64,000 bases of DNA from Bilabrum cf. latius. Lineage: Eukaryota; Bigyra: Bicosoecida; Bigyra; Bicosoecida. The position numbers and the translations under genes are program-made. The stretch spans positions 248,001-312,000 of the forward strand of contig CBCXTV010000001.1 in the NCBI GenBank assembly GCA_965178125.1. The letters are read 5' to 3'. The stretch's first letter is position 1. Every line of letters starts with the position of its first letter. Below, one piece after another: positions 50,548 to 60,903 of this stretch. The notes beneath the pieces are model-generated. The model was not told the DNA's origin. It saw nothing but the letters and a program-made list of their open reading frames with translations, and made no database searches.

Positions 50548-51006
50548 ATGATGTCTGAGGAGAAACCGTCCGAGAGCATTGCTGTTTCCTTGGGAGACGG
50601 CCGCAATCTTCGTGGGCGTCAAGGCGCCGGTAATATGGGAAACGAGGGCGGCATGTTGGCGCGCGAGGTCGACGCCCCGGCGGAGCACGCCGGCGCGGCG
50701 GCAAGCGTCGATGTTGCGGGCGGCCCAGCCATGAGGCACATGATCAAGTACGCGGAAAGCACGCAGAGCGTTGTCAATCCGTTCGTGAGCCGCGAGTTCC
50801 AAAAGGTCTTCGAGCACATCCCCCCGGAAAGCACGCAGAGCGTCGTCAATCCGTTCGTGAGCCGCGAGTTCCAGAAGGTCTTCGAGCACATCCCCCCGGA
50901 AAGCACGCAGAGCATCGTCAATCCGTTCGTGAGCCGCGAGTTCCAAAAGGTCTTCGAGCACATCCCCCGGATGATGTCGAGCATGCGGACGCCCTGCTCC
51001 GGATGA
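50548..51006 (+). pseudogene. Chimeric reading frame, unit B: protein 2 N-terminus fused to three 24-residue repeats
   Basis: 152 codons. MMSEEKPSES through the first ~50 residues of Cys-rich protein 2, then in frame into MIKYAESTQSVVNPFVSREF and two more 24-residue repeats, ending shortly after. The upstream context and ATG are the same as the real gene 2, so it would inherit that gene's immediate start context if expressed. Confidence 0.55.
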
Positions 51007-52124
51007 TGTCGGCCATGCGGACGCTCTTCCCAGACCTTGCGCGGCAGCGGGACGAAAATGGAGCTCTCCCTGCACCGCAAGCACGCCGGAAACCTGGTGC
51101 ACTTCCACGTATGCATGACGGACTCCGAGAGGTCGCATCGTTGTCGCGTGGCGGAGGATTTCATTTGGGCCGGCAGCAGGCCGAATGTCGTGTACGACGT
51201 ATGGTCAGACGCAGCCGCTTGGAAGGCGGGTGGCGGCGTGGCAGACGGGAAGGATGTCGGAACCTGGGGTTCATGGAAGACGCCTGCGAAGTCGTCATGG
51301 GGGGAGCCGTACGTGCCGTGGCAGGTCGCGCCGGAGCCGGCGGAGGAGGCGACATGGACTTGCAACGCGTGCCAGGGCCTAAGCCCCGGTCAGAGTACTT
51401 CAAGAAGTGGAAGGACTGGATCCAACCAGTTTGCCGGGTGTGTTGCGACAAGTTCGACAACGCGACGCCGTGGTGGGTGAGGTGCAAGAACTGCAAAAAC
51501 GAGTATCCGGCGTACCGATTTCCCCAGAACCGCCGGAAGAAGGAGAACCTGCGCTATTTCTTCCCTGAGGACTGGTGCGCGAAGTGCCTGGTTGCGCGTG
51601 GCTGGAGTCTCCATGATGTCCGTTCCTCTGCGGGTGAAGCGAAGCGTTGGGTGCCAAAAGCTGGCGCGAATACCGGTGACGGCGACAACGACGCTCGTGC
51701 TCCCGCACGCGACGAGCCTCCTGCAGGAGGCGCCGCCTCCTGCAGCAACGCCGTGCGTCAGAGTCCTTCGCGTGACGAGGCCTTGGATGACATCAACCGG
51801 GCCATGGAGCTTCTCCGGAATGCGGAGAAATTCATCTCCGCGATGCCATCGTGCATGCAGTGTGCGGTGCAGGACCAGTTGATGCAGGGCATCGTCAAAG
51901 ACCAGGCCCTCTTGGATATCTTCTCCGGCAAGATAACGGACTGGATCAAATACCATCCGGCCACTCTTGGGGCGATCCAATCCCATCGAAACGCATGGCT
52001 GTGGGCTGAGAACCACACGCCGACGGAATGGCTCATGGTTGTCGAGGATGATATCGAACCTCGCGAAGCATGCGTGGATCGGCTACTCGTAGTTCTTCAC
52101 GCCATCGCGAAAACCCCAAGGTGA
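51007..52124 (+). pseudogene. Collage, unit B: Rep HUH fragment, gene 2, gene 3 and GT joined
   Basis: From 51037 the Rep motif II segment (MELSLHRKHAGNLVHFHVCM) continues in frame into a variant gene 2 (VWSDAAAWKAGG...CNACQG). A one-base loss near 51375 then shifts the frame. In the other frame, gene 2's remaining cysteines continue into the gene 3 piece and the GT segment including the EDD motif, ending at 52124. The gene 2 piece is a diverged allele (DGKDVGTWGS; PYVPWQ). Confidence 0.6.
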
Positions 52125-52545
52125 CGCAGATGGCCATGTTAGCGGGGTCAGAAGCACCGAGAATGGTCAGCCTCCAGCGCGGAAACTCCACCTCCATCCA
52201 CAACTGCGAGCGCCTCTTGGACGTGCGGACCTATCCGGCGCACTGGGTAGACAACACATTTGTGGTCCCCTACCACGTCGGCATGGGCCTAAAGTGGTAT
52301 CTCATCAGCCCGGAGGGGAGGAAGGCGCTCCTGAAGATGCGGATCCCGAACCGAAGCTTCGAACGCTGCGTCTGGCGCCGCCTCTTCGACACGTTCCACG
52401 CCGGCGAAACCTCGAGTTTTGGCATCAAGATCGTGTCGCGGCCAGGCTGTACGACGGCGGCAAGAAGACGGAGAAGGAGGATGCTCACGGTATCGCCCTG
52501 ATCATCTGCACGACTTCGTGGGGCTCCATGACGTAACGGCGAGCG
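52125..52545 (+). pseudogene. Collage, unit B: GT remainder and micro-chimera
   Basis: GT sequence matching about 4509-4790, then CACGCCGGCGAAACC leads into the same gene 3/gene 2/Rep micro-chimera as at 26241-26370. Unit A has an extra GT piece (4994-5118) here. Confidence 0.7.
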
Positions 52546-52589
52546 AGAACATTGACTGGTGGCGTGGCTGGAGGATCTCGGGAACACAC

Positions 52590-52890
52590 GGCGGGCGAGC
52601 CGTTTTTCAAAAGGAGCACGGGTCCTTCGGGACGCCATTTCACTTACGGCGGGCGAGCCGTTTTCCGAATGGTGCGGGGGTCCTACTGATGCACACGGCG
52701 ATCGCTGGTTCACTCACGGCGGACACACGGCGGGCGAGCCGTTTTTCAAAAGGAGCACGGGTCCTTCGGGACGCCATTTCACTTACGGCGGGCGAGCCGT
52801 TTTCCGAATGGTGCGGGGGTCCTACTGATGCACACGGCGATCGCTGGTTCACTCACGGCGGGCGAGCCGTTTTCCGAATGGTGCGGAGTC
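52590..52890. repeat. GGCGGGCGAGCCGTTTT repeats with extra 139-bp duplication, unit B
   Basis: Cores at 52590, 52648, 52729, 52787 and 52857 plus a partial core at 52718. The block 52590-52728 is repeated as 52729-52867, a duplication absent from unit A. Confidence 0.75.
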
Positions 52891-53029
52891 CTCCAGATGA
52901 CCACGGTGATGGGTGGCAGCATGTCATAGGCGCGCCGTCGGAAGCTTCCCCTTCGAGTGCTGCCTAAAACTGAGAAACCTGGAGATCCTAGCATCGTATG
53001 GAGGCAAGAGGTAACACCTTGGGGTCCGT

Positions 53030-53199
53030 TCTCCGCTTCAATTCCTGTCCCAAATCCGATTCCCATTTCGAGACCGAAAAAGGTGACCCGGAAAACGACG
53101 GTACTTATTTCTGAACCGTTTTCCGGACGCTTTCCGGGCCTCCCATGTGACCGCTTTTTGCGTACCGAAACACGTTCCGCGCGTGAGGAGCAGATGCGG
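53030..53199. pseudogene. Collage, unit B: truncated right end
   Basis: Carries the GGTACTTATTTCTG join (about 53099-53112) as in unit A and stops at CAGATGCGG, where unit C's GGATTTCGCC begins. The last ~300 bp of the unit, including the right TIR, is missing. Confidence 0.75.
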
Positions 53200-54196
53200 G
53201 GATTTCGCCAAAAATGGCCGATCCGCACAAGGAATTTAAGTTGCGGCGACACAGCTCGGACCCCGGCTTTTTTTTGGCTGTTTCGGGGCCCCAAGAGGGC
53301 TCCCGGCCCCAAAAAGGGCAAAACGCGAGGTTGTGGTGGAAAAAATGGGCCCCAAGGAGCCCCCAAACGACGCAAAACGCCACGTTGTGGTGGATTTTAG
53401 AGCCCCTAAATCGCCCAAAAAAGACGCAAAACGCCACGTGGTGGTGGATTTTAGAGCCCCTAAATCGCCAAAAAAGACGCAAAACGCCACGTTGTAGTGG
53501 ATTTTAGAGCCCCTAAATCGCCCAAAAAAGACGCAAAACGCCACGTTGTGGTGTTTTTTTTGAGCGTTTTCGGGGGGCTCGGAAGGGGACCCCCCCAGGA
53601 TTTGGCCAAAAATGGCCGATCCACACAAGGACTTTAAGTTGCGGCGACACAGTTCGGGCCCCGGTTTGTTTTTGCGGTTTGGGGGCCCCGAGAGGGCTCC
53701 CGGCCCCAAAAAGGGCAAAACGCGAGGTTGTGGTGGAAAAAATGGGCCCCAGGCAGCCCCCAAACGACGCAAAACGCCACGTTGTGGTGGATTTTAGAGC
53801 CCCTAAATCGCCCAAAAAAGACGCAAAACGCCACGTTGTGGTGGATTTTAGAGCCCCTAAATCGCCCCAAAGAGACGCAAAACGCCACGTTGTAGTGGAT
53901 TTTAGAGCCCCTAAACCGCCCTAAAAAGACGCAAAACGCCACGTTGTGGTGTTTTTTTTTTGAGCGTTTTGGGGGGGCCCGGAAGGGGACCCCCCCAGAT
54001 TTGGCCCAAAATGGCCGATCCACACAAGGAATTTAAGTTGCGGCGACACAGTTCGGGCCCCGGGGTTTGTTTTGCTGTTTGGGGGCCCCAAGAGGGCTCC
54101 CGGGAGGCCCTAGAGTGGCCCTTCTCCGCTTCAATTCCTGTCCCAAATCCGATTCCCATTTCGAGACCGAAAAAGGTGACCCGGAAAACGACGGTA
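53200..54196. repeat. Subterminal repeat block, unit C
   Basis: Super-repeats start at the junction (53200), 53597 and about 53996. Monomers keep the full AGAGCCCCTAAATCG segment, where units A and B show a one-base loss in the second block, so this block is not a simple recent copy of the A/B version. It ends at the GGTA join that deletes the next ~12 kb. Confidence 0.8.
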
Positions 54197-54688
54197 TTTC
54201 TGAACCGTTTTCCGGACGCTTTCCGGGCCTCCCATGTGACCGCTTTTTGCGTACCGAAACACGTTCCGCGCGTGAGGAGCAGATGCGGATCTCCGCGGGG
54301 TCCTAGTTGTGTCCTTTTTCGGGGGACGAAATCGGGCGCACTTGTCGTGCCGATTCGTGGTCGTCTCTGAGACCGGCTGCGAGTCGGGAAAGGTGCCCGG
54401 GAGATGCTCGTGTCCTTGGCTTCGTATTTCTCCGCGTATTCTTCAAACGCGGGCGCACGTCTCCTACCGATTCGTGGTCGGTTTCCGAGGCCGATCGCGA
54501 GTCGGGAAATGCGCCCGCGATGCGCTCTCGATCTCGGAAAGGGCGGGAGTCCGTTCTTGCATTCGGAATGGGCGGGGAGTTGCTTTTCCTGGGAGCATGT
54601 GCGAGATTCCTTCTCCGCGGGTCCTCTTTCGGCTTCGGCAGTCAGCAGCGCACTCTGCGGGAACGGCATTCTCCGAGTCTCTTTGCCG
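54197..54688. other. Residual spacer, unit C
   Basis: The part of the 12539-13657 spacer that remains after the unit C deletion (matching unit A from ~13167). It is now fused directly to the subterminal repeats, so the following gene sits about 1.5 kb from the unit's left end. Confidence 0.5.
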
Positions 54689-55696
54689 ATGATGTCTGAG
54701 GAGAAACCGTCCGAGAGCATTGCTGTTTCCTTGGGAGACGGCCGCAATCTTCGTGGGCGTCGAGGCGCCGGTGATATGGGAAACGAGGGCGGCATGTTGG
54801 CGCGCGAGGTCGACGCCCCGGCGGAGCACGCCGGCGCGGCGGCAAGCGTCGATGATTCGGGCGGCCCCCACATCGAGAGCGGCGGCGCGGAGGCGGCGTC
54901 CACGGGGATGCTCGGAGAGGAGAGCGGCAAGGCAGCGCCGAAGGAGGACGCCGAAGACGACGGCGGCAAGAAGACGGAGGAGGAGGATGCTCGCGGCGGT
55001 GGACGTGCTGTGGTGCCCGGAGGTAATGACGACGTATGGACCGACGCAGCAGCTTGGAAGGCGGGTGGCGGCGTGGCAGCCGGGGCGGTCTCTGGCGCTG
55101 ATAGCTGGGTTCTATGGGGGACCCCTGCGAAGTCGTCATGGGGGGAGACGTACGTGCCGCGGCAGGTCGCGCCGGAGCCGGCGGAGGAGGCGACATGGAC
55201 TTGCAACGCGTGCCAGTGCTGCAAGCCCCGGTCGGCGTACTTCAAGAAGTGGAAGGACTGGATCCAACCAGTTTGCCGGGTGTGTTGCGACAAGTTCGAC
55301 AACGCGACGCCGTGGTGGGTGTGGTGCAAGAACTGCAAAAACGAGTATCCGGCGTACCGATTTCCCCAGATCCGCCGGAAGAAGGAGAACCTGCGCTATT
55401 TCTTCCCTGAGGACTGGTGCGCGAAGTGCCTGGTTGCGCGTGGCTGGAGTCTCCATGATGTCCGTTCCTCTGCGGGTGAAGCGAAGCGTTGGGTGCCAAA
55501 AGCTGGCGCGAATACCGGTGACGGCGACAACGACGCTCGTGCTCCCGCACGCGACGAGCTTCCTGCAGGAGGCGCCGCCTCCTGCAGCAACGCCGTGCGT
55601 CAGAGTTCTTCGCGTGACGAGGCCTTGGATGACATCAAGCGGGCCATGGAGCTTCTCCAGAATGCGGAAAGGTTCCTCCTCACGATGCCAGCGTGA
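54689..55696 (+). CDS. Cys-rich Stc1-like protein 2, unit C
   Basis: 335 residues. Matches the unit B version except QVASEPAEE becomes QVAPEPAEE, a variant also found in the diverged collage fragments. Intact in the deletion derivative. Confidence 0.65.
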   Translation: MMSEEKPSESIAVSLGDGRNLRGRRGAGDMGNEGGMLAREVDAPAEHAGAAASVDDSGGPHIESGGAEAASTGMLGEESGKAAPKEDAEDDGGKKTEEEDARGGGRAVVPGGNDDVWTDAAAWKAGGGVAAGAVSGADSWVLWGTPAKSSWGETYVPRQVAPEPAEEATWTCNACQCCKPRSAYFKKWKDWIQPVCRVCCDKFDNATPWWVWCKNCKNEYPAYRFPQIRRKKENLRYFFPEDWCAKCLVARGWSLHDVRSSAGEAKRWVPKAGANTGDGDNDARAPARDELPAGGAASCSNAVRQSSSRDEALDDIKRAMELLQNAERFLLTMPA

Positions 55697-56798
55697 CGCG
55701 GGAGCTTCCCGAATGGGTCCGTCGTACTGTGAGGGCGCTCCGGAAGGAAGAGCGCGAGTGAGTCATCCTTGCGCCGAGGTGAGCGCGACGTCGGAGGAGC
55801 ACGGTCGTTTGATTGGGAACGATATGGTCGGCAGAGTGTGAAAATCCGAGTTTCTCGTGCAGGATTGGGCAGCTCTCTAGATATCTTGCCTGGGAAGGGT
55901 GTGATGCGGTGGGAGCGCTTCCGCCTCACGTGGCAGACGTCCACACTTCCTGGTTCCCCGGCAGGCTGTTTGGCGAGACGGAGTGGCAAAGCATCCGCCT
56001 GCTGATTCCTACTTTGTTACCTCGATTGTGAGCTCGGAGCTTGGGGCGGAGGATTCTGCGGGCAGCTCATGTGTGCCTAGAGTGTCATCCCGCGACCCTC
56101 TGACTTCTGTTCGTGGCTTTACCTCTTCGCGCAGGAAGATTCCTCATGAGGCAAGCCCGGTCCGAACTCGCGTGGGATGCCGTGCGCTGGTGCGGCTTCC
56201 ACTCATCCCCGGGGTGGGGAGCGCTGGGTAAAGGATCGTCTGTCCCTGCAAGTTTCGATTCGGCGAGGTGCGGCAGCATGACGCGGACCGAGGTGAAGTC
56301 CTTTGTCCGCGATAGGTCGCCGCGTCGCGCGGTGGCGACCCCACAGCGCCCAAATCCCATTCCGGAGAGGGGGTGTGATGCAGTGGGAGCCCTTCCGCCT
56401 CACGTGACAGACGTTCACACTTCCTGGTTCCCATAAGGTCTTCAGCACAGCGCATGCGAGGCAGGCTGTTCGGCGAGACGTAGTGGCATCGCCCCCGCCT
56501 GCTCATTCCTACTTTGTTACCTCGATTGTCAGCTTGGGGCTCGGGGGCGGCGGATTCAGCGGGCAGCTCATGTATGCTGGAGTGTCATCCCGCGACCTCT
56601 GACTTCTGTCCGTGGCTTTACCTCTTCGCGCAGGAAGATTCCTCATGAGGCAAGCCCGGTGCGAACTCCTGTGGGATGCCGTGCGCTGGTTCGGATTCCA
56701 CTCATGCCCGATGTGGGGAGCGCTAGGGTAAAGGATCGTCTGTCCCTGCAAGTTTCGATTCGGCTCGAGTCAATGTGAGGAAGGAGAGGTGCGGCAGC
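55697..56798. repeat. Imperfect tandem duplication, unit C
   Basis: Counterpart of 14666-15766, holding the truncated gene copy. Confidence 0.6.
56278..56436 (+). pseudogene. Truncated 5' copy of the small coiled-coil gene, unit C
   Basis: Same arrangement as 15247-15405. Confidence 0.55.
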
Positions 56799-57323
56799 AT
56801 GACGCGGAACGAGGTGACGTCCTTTGTCCGCGATAGGTCGCCGCGTCGCGCGGTGGCGACCCCGCAGCGCCCAAACCCCGCCCCGCCAGCGAGTCCTCAC
56901 TCGACAGCGGTGTCGAACCTGCAGCAGCGCTTCGAGAACATGCAGCAGCGTGCGGAAAGCTTGAGCGCTCAGCTGGAGTACGCCCAAAGTGTGATCAGGC
57001 TGCTCTCAGGCCTGTTGCGCGATGAGGCTCCTCGGTTCCATGCAGACTTTGATCCCGTGATTCGGCGTGCGATGTCTGGCGCAAGCGGCTCCGTTGCGGG
57101 TAGGTCTTTCCGTCTTGTGGACGGAGGCGTCATCCACGGACCTGACACAGCAGTCGCTGCTCCTCCGCGTCGTCTCATCGTTGAGGTGCGTACGGACTGG
57201 GAGATGACCGAGACTGCCTCAACTGTGCTGGATTCCTCAGGATCAGACGACATGGGTTCCGAGGACTCGCCGCCGCCGACCGTCGTCCTCCCCAGCGGCG
57301 CGGCGGGCGCCGGCGGTGCCTAG
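56799..57323 (+). CDS. Small coiled-coil protein, unit C
   Basis: 174 residues, same protein as unit B. Confidence 0.55.
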   Translation: MTRNEVTSFVRDRSPRRAVATPQRPNPAPPASPHSTAVSNLQQRFENMQQRAESLSAQLEYAQSVIRLLSGLLRDEAPRFHADFDPVIRRAMSGASGSVAGRSFRLVDGGVIHGPDTAVAAPPRRLIVEVRTDWEMTETASTVLDSSGSDDMGSEDSPPPTVVLPSGAAGAGGA

Positions 57324-57897
57324 TCCTCGGCAGCTCCTGCATCGGAGCCTCCTGTCGAGATTCGATCGCGCAACGTCGTTCCTTACATTGCTTGCCGTCG
57401 CATGTGCCGGGCGGTGGTGGGTGTGCGTGTTCGCCGAAAGTTCCCGGCCTCGTCTTCCTCAGGAGAGCTCCTCGACCCGAAATTGGCAGCTCAGCGCTGC
57501 CGTGGCCGATACAGTACCCGTGCACGGCCAGTTGGCAGCTACGCGCTGCCGTTGCCAATGTCGTCCGCACGAGAGCAGAGTGGCAGCTCAGCGCAGGCGA
57601 GAAACCGCGCTCGCAATGCTGCGAGGTGTATTCAATGCTGTGCACGTGTCTATCCCTCTCCCTGGTTTTGTCTCGCTTGCGCCAGTGTGACCGCAGCAGA
57701 GCGGGTGCTTCCCGTGCGTCTTCAGCTTTGAGCACTCCTCCAGCGACAGGAAGGCATTCGCTTGCTCTCGCTCCCCGCCTGCGTCCTATCCCTCCCGGGT
57801 ATCTTCAGAGGCCACAGGCAGTGCGAAGCTTGGCAGCGGGTCCGTCCGCGTCGTTTCGGCTGTGAGCGATCTTCTGCCCGGTTCCTCACGCGTCATA
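57324..57897. other. Spacer upstream of the transposase, unit C
   Basis: Counterpart of 16289-16862; nothing beyond the inverted repeats. Confidence 0.4.
57484..57600. promoter_or_regulatory. Spaced inverted repeats upstream of the transposase, unit C
   Basis: Counterpart of 16449-16565; both perfect sites kept. Confidence 0.45.
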
Positions 57898-59499
57898 ATG
57901 TCCTCTGCTTCGGTGCCGGATCAGCTCGCACGGATCAGTAAGGAGCTGAAGTGTCTCAGAGACGCGAGACAACGGGCGCGCAATGGGCTGCGCCATCCGT
58001 GGTTGCGCGCCATGGAGGCACAGGTCGCTGAGGTTATTCGTCATCACCCCGGAGGTGGCGAGGCAGCTCTTCGAACCTATGTCTCTCGTCAGTTGCAGAG
58101 TCGACAGGTTTCCACGCGGACGGCTTCGCAGGAGGAGTTTCAAAGGCAGGTCGATGAGGAGGTCGCGCTCACCATGAGGCGCCCAGCTGAGGCGTGGCAG
58201 CGAAATCCTCTTCGCTCATGTCATCGAGAGTCCGTGGCACGCGCAGAGGCCTTTCTCGCCGAGGCTTCTGTCGTTGCTTGGATCGACCATGTGAACGAGC
58301 AGCGTGGGTGTGCTCCAACTGGGAACATGGTTTTCGCCATGCTTGCGAGGATGGGCGTTCGCGCGGGGAAGGACTCGGCTCGACGGCAGTGGCTCCTGCG
58401 CTTCCGTCGTCGTTGGCGGCTTCGGCATGGCCGATTGAAGAAGCAGCCCCCGGTAACACTCGATTACGTCAGACTCGCGTGTCGTGTCTTCTATCAGTGG
58501 ATTGAATTCGCAGAAGCGCGAGTGCCCCCCAACCGCCGCCTCGTCTTTGTGAACTTCGATGAGTCCAGCGTGCCCTTTGCCTTTCCGGGAATGCGCGGGT
58601 ACATCGCACCGAGGTCAGGAACGGAGCCCGCTTCGCTTGGTTCGCGCACGGAGCGCCTCGCCTCGAATAGCAATCGAGGATCGTACACCTTTCTGGGTTT
58701 TATTAGCGACTGCCCGGAAATCCAGCGACGACTCCCGCGTATACTCATCGGGAAGCACACGCGGCTGAGCAAGCGCTTGATGCGTGGGGCGCCGAACCAA
58801 ATGGTGGACGGAATGGAAGTCTGGGCCCGAGAGAGCTCGTGGGTGACGCAGTCCCTCATGTTCGACATTCTGCGTCGGCTTTTCGCTTCTTGGATGGACA
58901 TTCAGCATGAGATCTATCCAATAGTGATACTTGACTGCGCGCCCCAACACATTTCCACTGAGATTGTGAACTTCGCACACGGCCTTGGCATGGATCTCGT
59001 GTTTATTCCTGGTCGACTCACCTTCTTGCTTCAGCCGTTGGACGTTCTCGTCTTTCAGCTTCTTAAGCGCGACCTTCGGGAGACGTGGATGCAGGAGCGC
59101 TCGCGTCATGAAGCGGGTCATGTCGATGTCTCTTGCCATCTCAGGGTTGTCGCTGAGTGCACGAAGAGAGTGCTCTCGTCTGGCTCGTGGCAAGGCGCTT
59201 TCGATATGACAGGCATTACCAGCGGCAGGCGCCGCTTGCATTCGACCCTACGGCGCTTGTTTGAGTGTGACATGGAGGACATCTCCAGCGATGCTCCGTC
59301 TGTCGACCAGCTCCGCTTCATCAGCAGTCCGCAGCAGCCTCTCCCGCACGATGCGCTCATCAACAGGGCCCCAGTCGCGTCCGGACACGGGGTCGACGGA
59401 GGCGTCCACGGTGGTAACGCTCGCCGCGTGCCTCGTGGCCGCAGACTAAACGGATGGACCCCCCGCGATCGCGCTCACCCCTCGGCGGCCATGCCGTGA
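57898..59499 (+). CDS. DDE transposase, pogo/Tigger type, unit C
   Basis: 533 residues, intact in the Rep-less unit. One visible change from unit B: ARAETFLAE to ARAEAFLAE. All catalytic Asp residues kept. Confidence 0.85.
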   Translation: MSSASVPDQLARISKELKCLRDARQRARNGLRHPWLRAMEAQVAEVIRHHPGGGEAALRTYVSRQLQSRQVSTRTASQEEFQRQVDEEVALTMRRPAEAWQRNPLRSCHRESVARAEAFLAEASVVAWIDHVNEQRGCAPTGNMVFAMLARMGVRAGKDSARRQWLLRFRRRWRLRHGRLKKQPPVTLDYVRLACRVFYQWIEFAEARVPPNRRLVFVNFDESSVPFAFPGMRGYIAPRSGTEPASLGSRTERLASNSNRGSYTFLGFISDCPEIQRRLPRILIGKHTRLSKRLMRGAPNQMVDGMEVWARESSWVTQSLMFDILRRLFASWMDIQHEIYPIVILDCAPQHISTEIVNFAHGLGMDLVFIPGRLTFLLQPLDVLVFQLLKRDLRETWMQERSRHEAGHVDVSCHLRVVAECTKRVLSSGSWQGAFDMTGITSGRRRLHSTLRRLFECDMEDISSDAPSVDQLRFISSPQQPLPHDALINRAPVASGHGVDGGVHGGNARRVPRGRRLNGWTPRDRAHPSAAMP

Positions 59500-59513
59500 C
59501 CTCGACCACGACC

Positions 59514-60518
59514 ATGTCAGGGGCGAACGCGACTTCGTCAACCTCGAGCACGACCATCCCAGCGGCGAAGGCGGCTTCCTCGATGGGATCCCTGACCCCG
59601 ACGAAGCTTCCCCGACCTCGGCCACGTGAACCTGCAGGCGCATTCTTGCCCGATGTGCCCGCGCAGGTGGCGGCCTGCACGGCGTGGGCGCCACCGTTTC
59701 GTCGACCAGACAGCTCAGCCACTCCGGCGACGCGCGAGGCGGCAACGTCCACGTGCATCAATCCGTGGACCGCTCTCTCCTGGTATCCGACACCACCGCA
59801 GCCGACGGACCCCCCTTCCGACAGGCCTCGCGAGGTACCGAACCGGAGCTCCCGGCAGCAGCGCAGGCGTCATGCTTGGGGCGGCACGTGGGTGTTCGAC
59901 GACGCCATTACGCTCAGCGATTGCGGGTCGAGGGTGCAGATCGACGCGCCGCAGTCGAAGCTCTTGGCGATGGTCGTGCCCCGGAAGTCGGGCCAGTGGA
60001 TTCCTCGTAGGCTGCGCTCGCGTACGATCTGGTATTTGGCTGGGGAGCAGTCGGCCGTGATCACCAACCTCAAGTGCCAGGCCTGCAGTCGGGTCAAGCA
60101 CGCGGACAGCTTCAACCCGAAGAGCTTGCGTCGGGCTCAGTACTCGTTGCTGCATTCCCTGTGGCCCGGCTACATACGACGTACCGAGCGGTCTATTTGG
60201 TGCACGCAGTGTGCGGTGGAGGACCAGTTGATGCAGGGCAACTTTCCGGACGGCTACTGTTTCCGGATCCGCGCCACACTCGAAATTTGCCATCAAGATC
60301 GCGTCGCGGCCAAGCTGTTTGCAGTGCACGACAGTAACGCTCTCTTCGAGCAGATCCCGCTGAGCTCCCGTGCGGCCATGGACGTGGCGGAGCAGTTGCG
60401 CCGATACTGGCAGGATGCCGTGTCCTCAGACGGCCAGAGCAACATCTTCCACAGCGACCACGTTTCGACAGACGACGACTCTGAGTTCGCACCGGGCGGA
60501 CCGGAGAGCGTGCCGTGA
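59514..60518 (+). CDS. Four-cysteine zinc-ribbon-like protein 3, unit C
   Basis: 334 residues. Differs from unit B by IPAANAASS to IPAAKAASS; cysteines unchanged. Confidence 0.62.
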   Translation: MSGANATSSTSSTTIPAAKAASSMGSLTPTKLPRPRPREPAGAFLPDVPAQVAACTAWAPPFRRPDSSATPATREAATSTCINPWTALSWYPTPPQPTDPPSDRPREVPNRSSRQQRRRHAWGGTWVFDDAITLSDCGSRVQIDAPQSKLLAMVVPRKSGQWIPRRLRSRTIWYLAGEQSAVITNLKCQACSRVKHADSFNPKSLRRAQYSLLHSLWPGYIRRTERSIWCTQCAVEDQLMQGNFPDGYCFRIRATLEICHQDRVAAKLFAVHDSNALFEQIPLSSRAAMDVAEQLRRYWQDAVSSDGQSNIFHSDHVSTDDDSEFAPGGPESVP

Positions 60519-60839
60519 GGGACCGCAGCGACAGTAGCGTCGCTTAGGTGAGGAGCGGGTGCCAATGCTCTTTTGAAAATGGTGTGTCGTACGTACGGCA
60601 GGAGCCGTCGGTGGGAGCGGGGCGGATCCTGCGGGAAGTCGTGGAGACTGAGGGCAGAGACTCTCGGGTCGGTCAGGGTCTCATGTAACGTGCTGTTCAC
60701 CGCAGAGGTATGTGCGGATCTTGGTGGATCTCTCGAGGACATGGGTGGCATACCGTTGTGCATCCGTTCCCCGGGGGGGGCGGTCGCAGAAGAGTGCACA
60801 CGAAAACAAGAGGAAAGGAGACCAACCCCCCAAACCCAC

Positions 60840-60903
60840 GTAGTGCGATCCTGGGGGGTACCCTATAAGGTACTAAGAATCCTTCTCCCGAAAATCGCAC
60901 TAC
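60840..60903. repeat. Second hairpin copy, unit C
   Basis: Same as 47006-47069. In unit C this is the only hairpin copy inside the window, since the one next to Rep is deleted. Confidence 0.6.

Larger units (their letters stand above)
27196..53199 (+). mobile_element. Unit B: second copy, right TIR missing
   Basis: This copy has the same gene order as unit A with only scattered substitutions and small indels until about 50360, where the collage region is arranged differently. Its right end stops near 53199 inside the collage, at sequence matching unit A position ~26891, and joins directly to subterminal-repeat sequence matching unit A position 187. The last ~300 bp, including the right TIR, and the left TIR of the next unit are therefore missing. 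Confidence 0.78.

Noticed and set aside
53911-55338. 475-codon minus-strand frame in unit C (and similar antisense frames at 13027 and 40224)
   Set aside because: Antisense to the Cys-rich gene 2; Pro/Arg/Ser-rich composition typical of the complement of GC-rich coding DNA.
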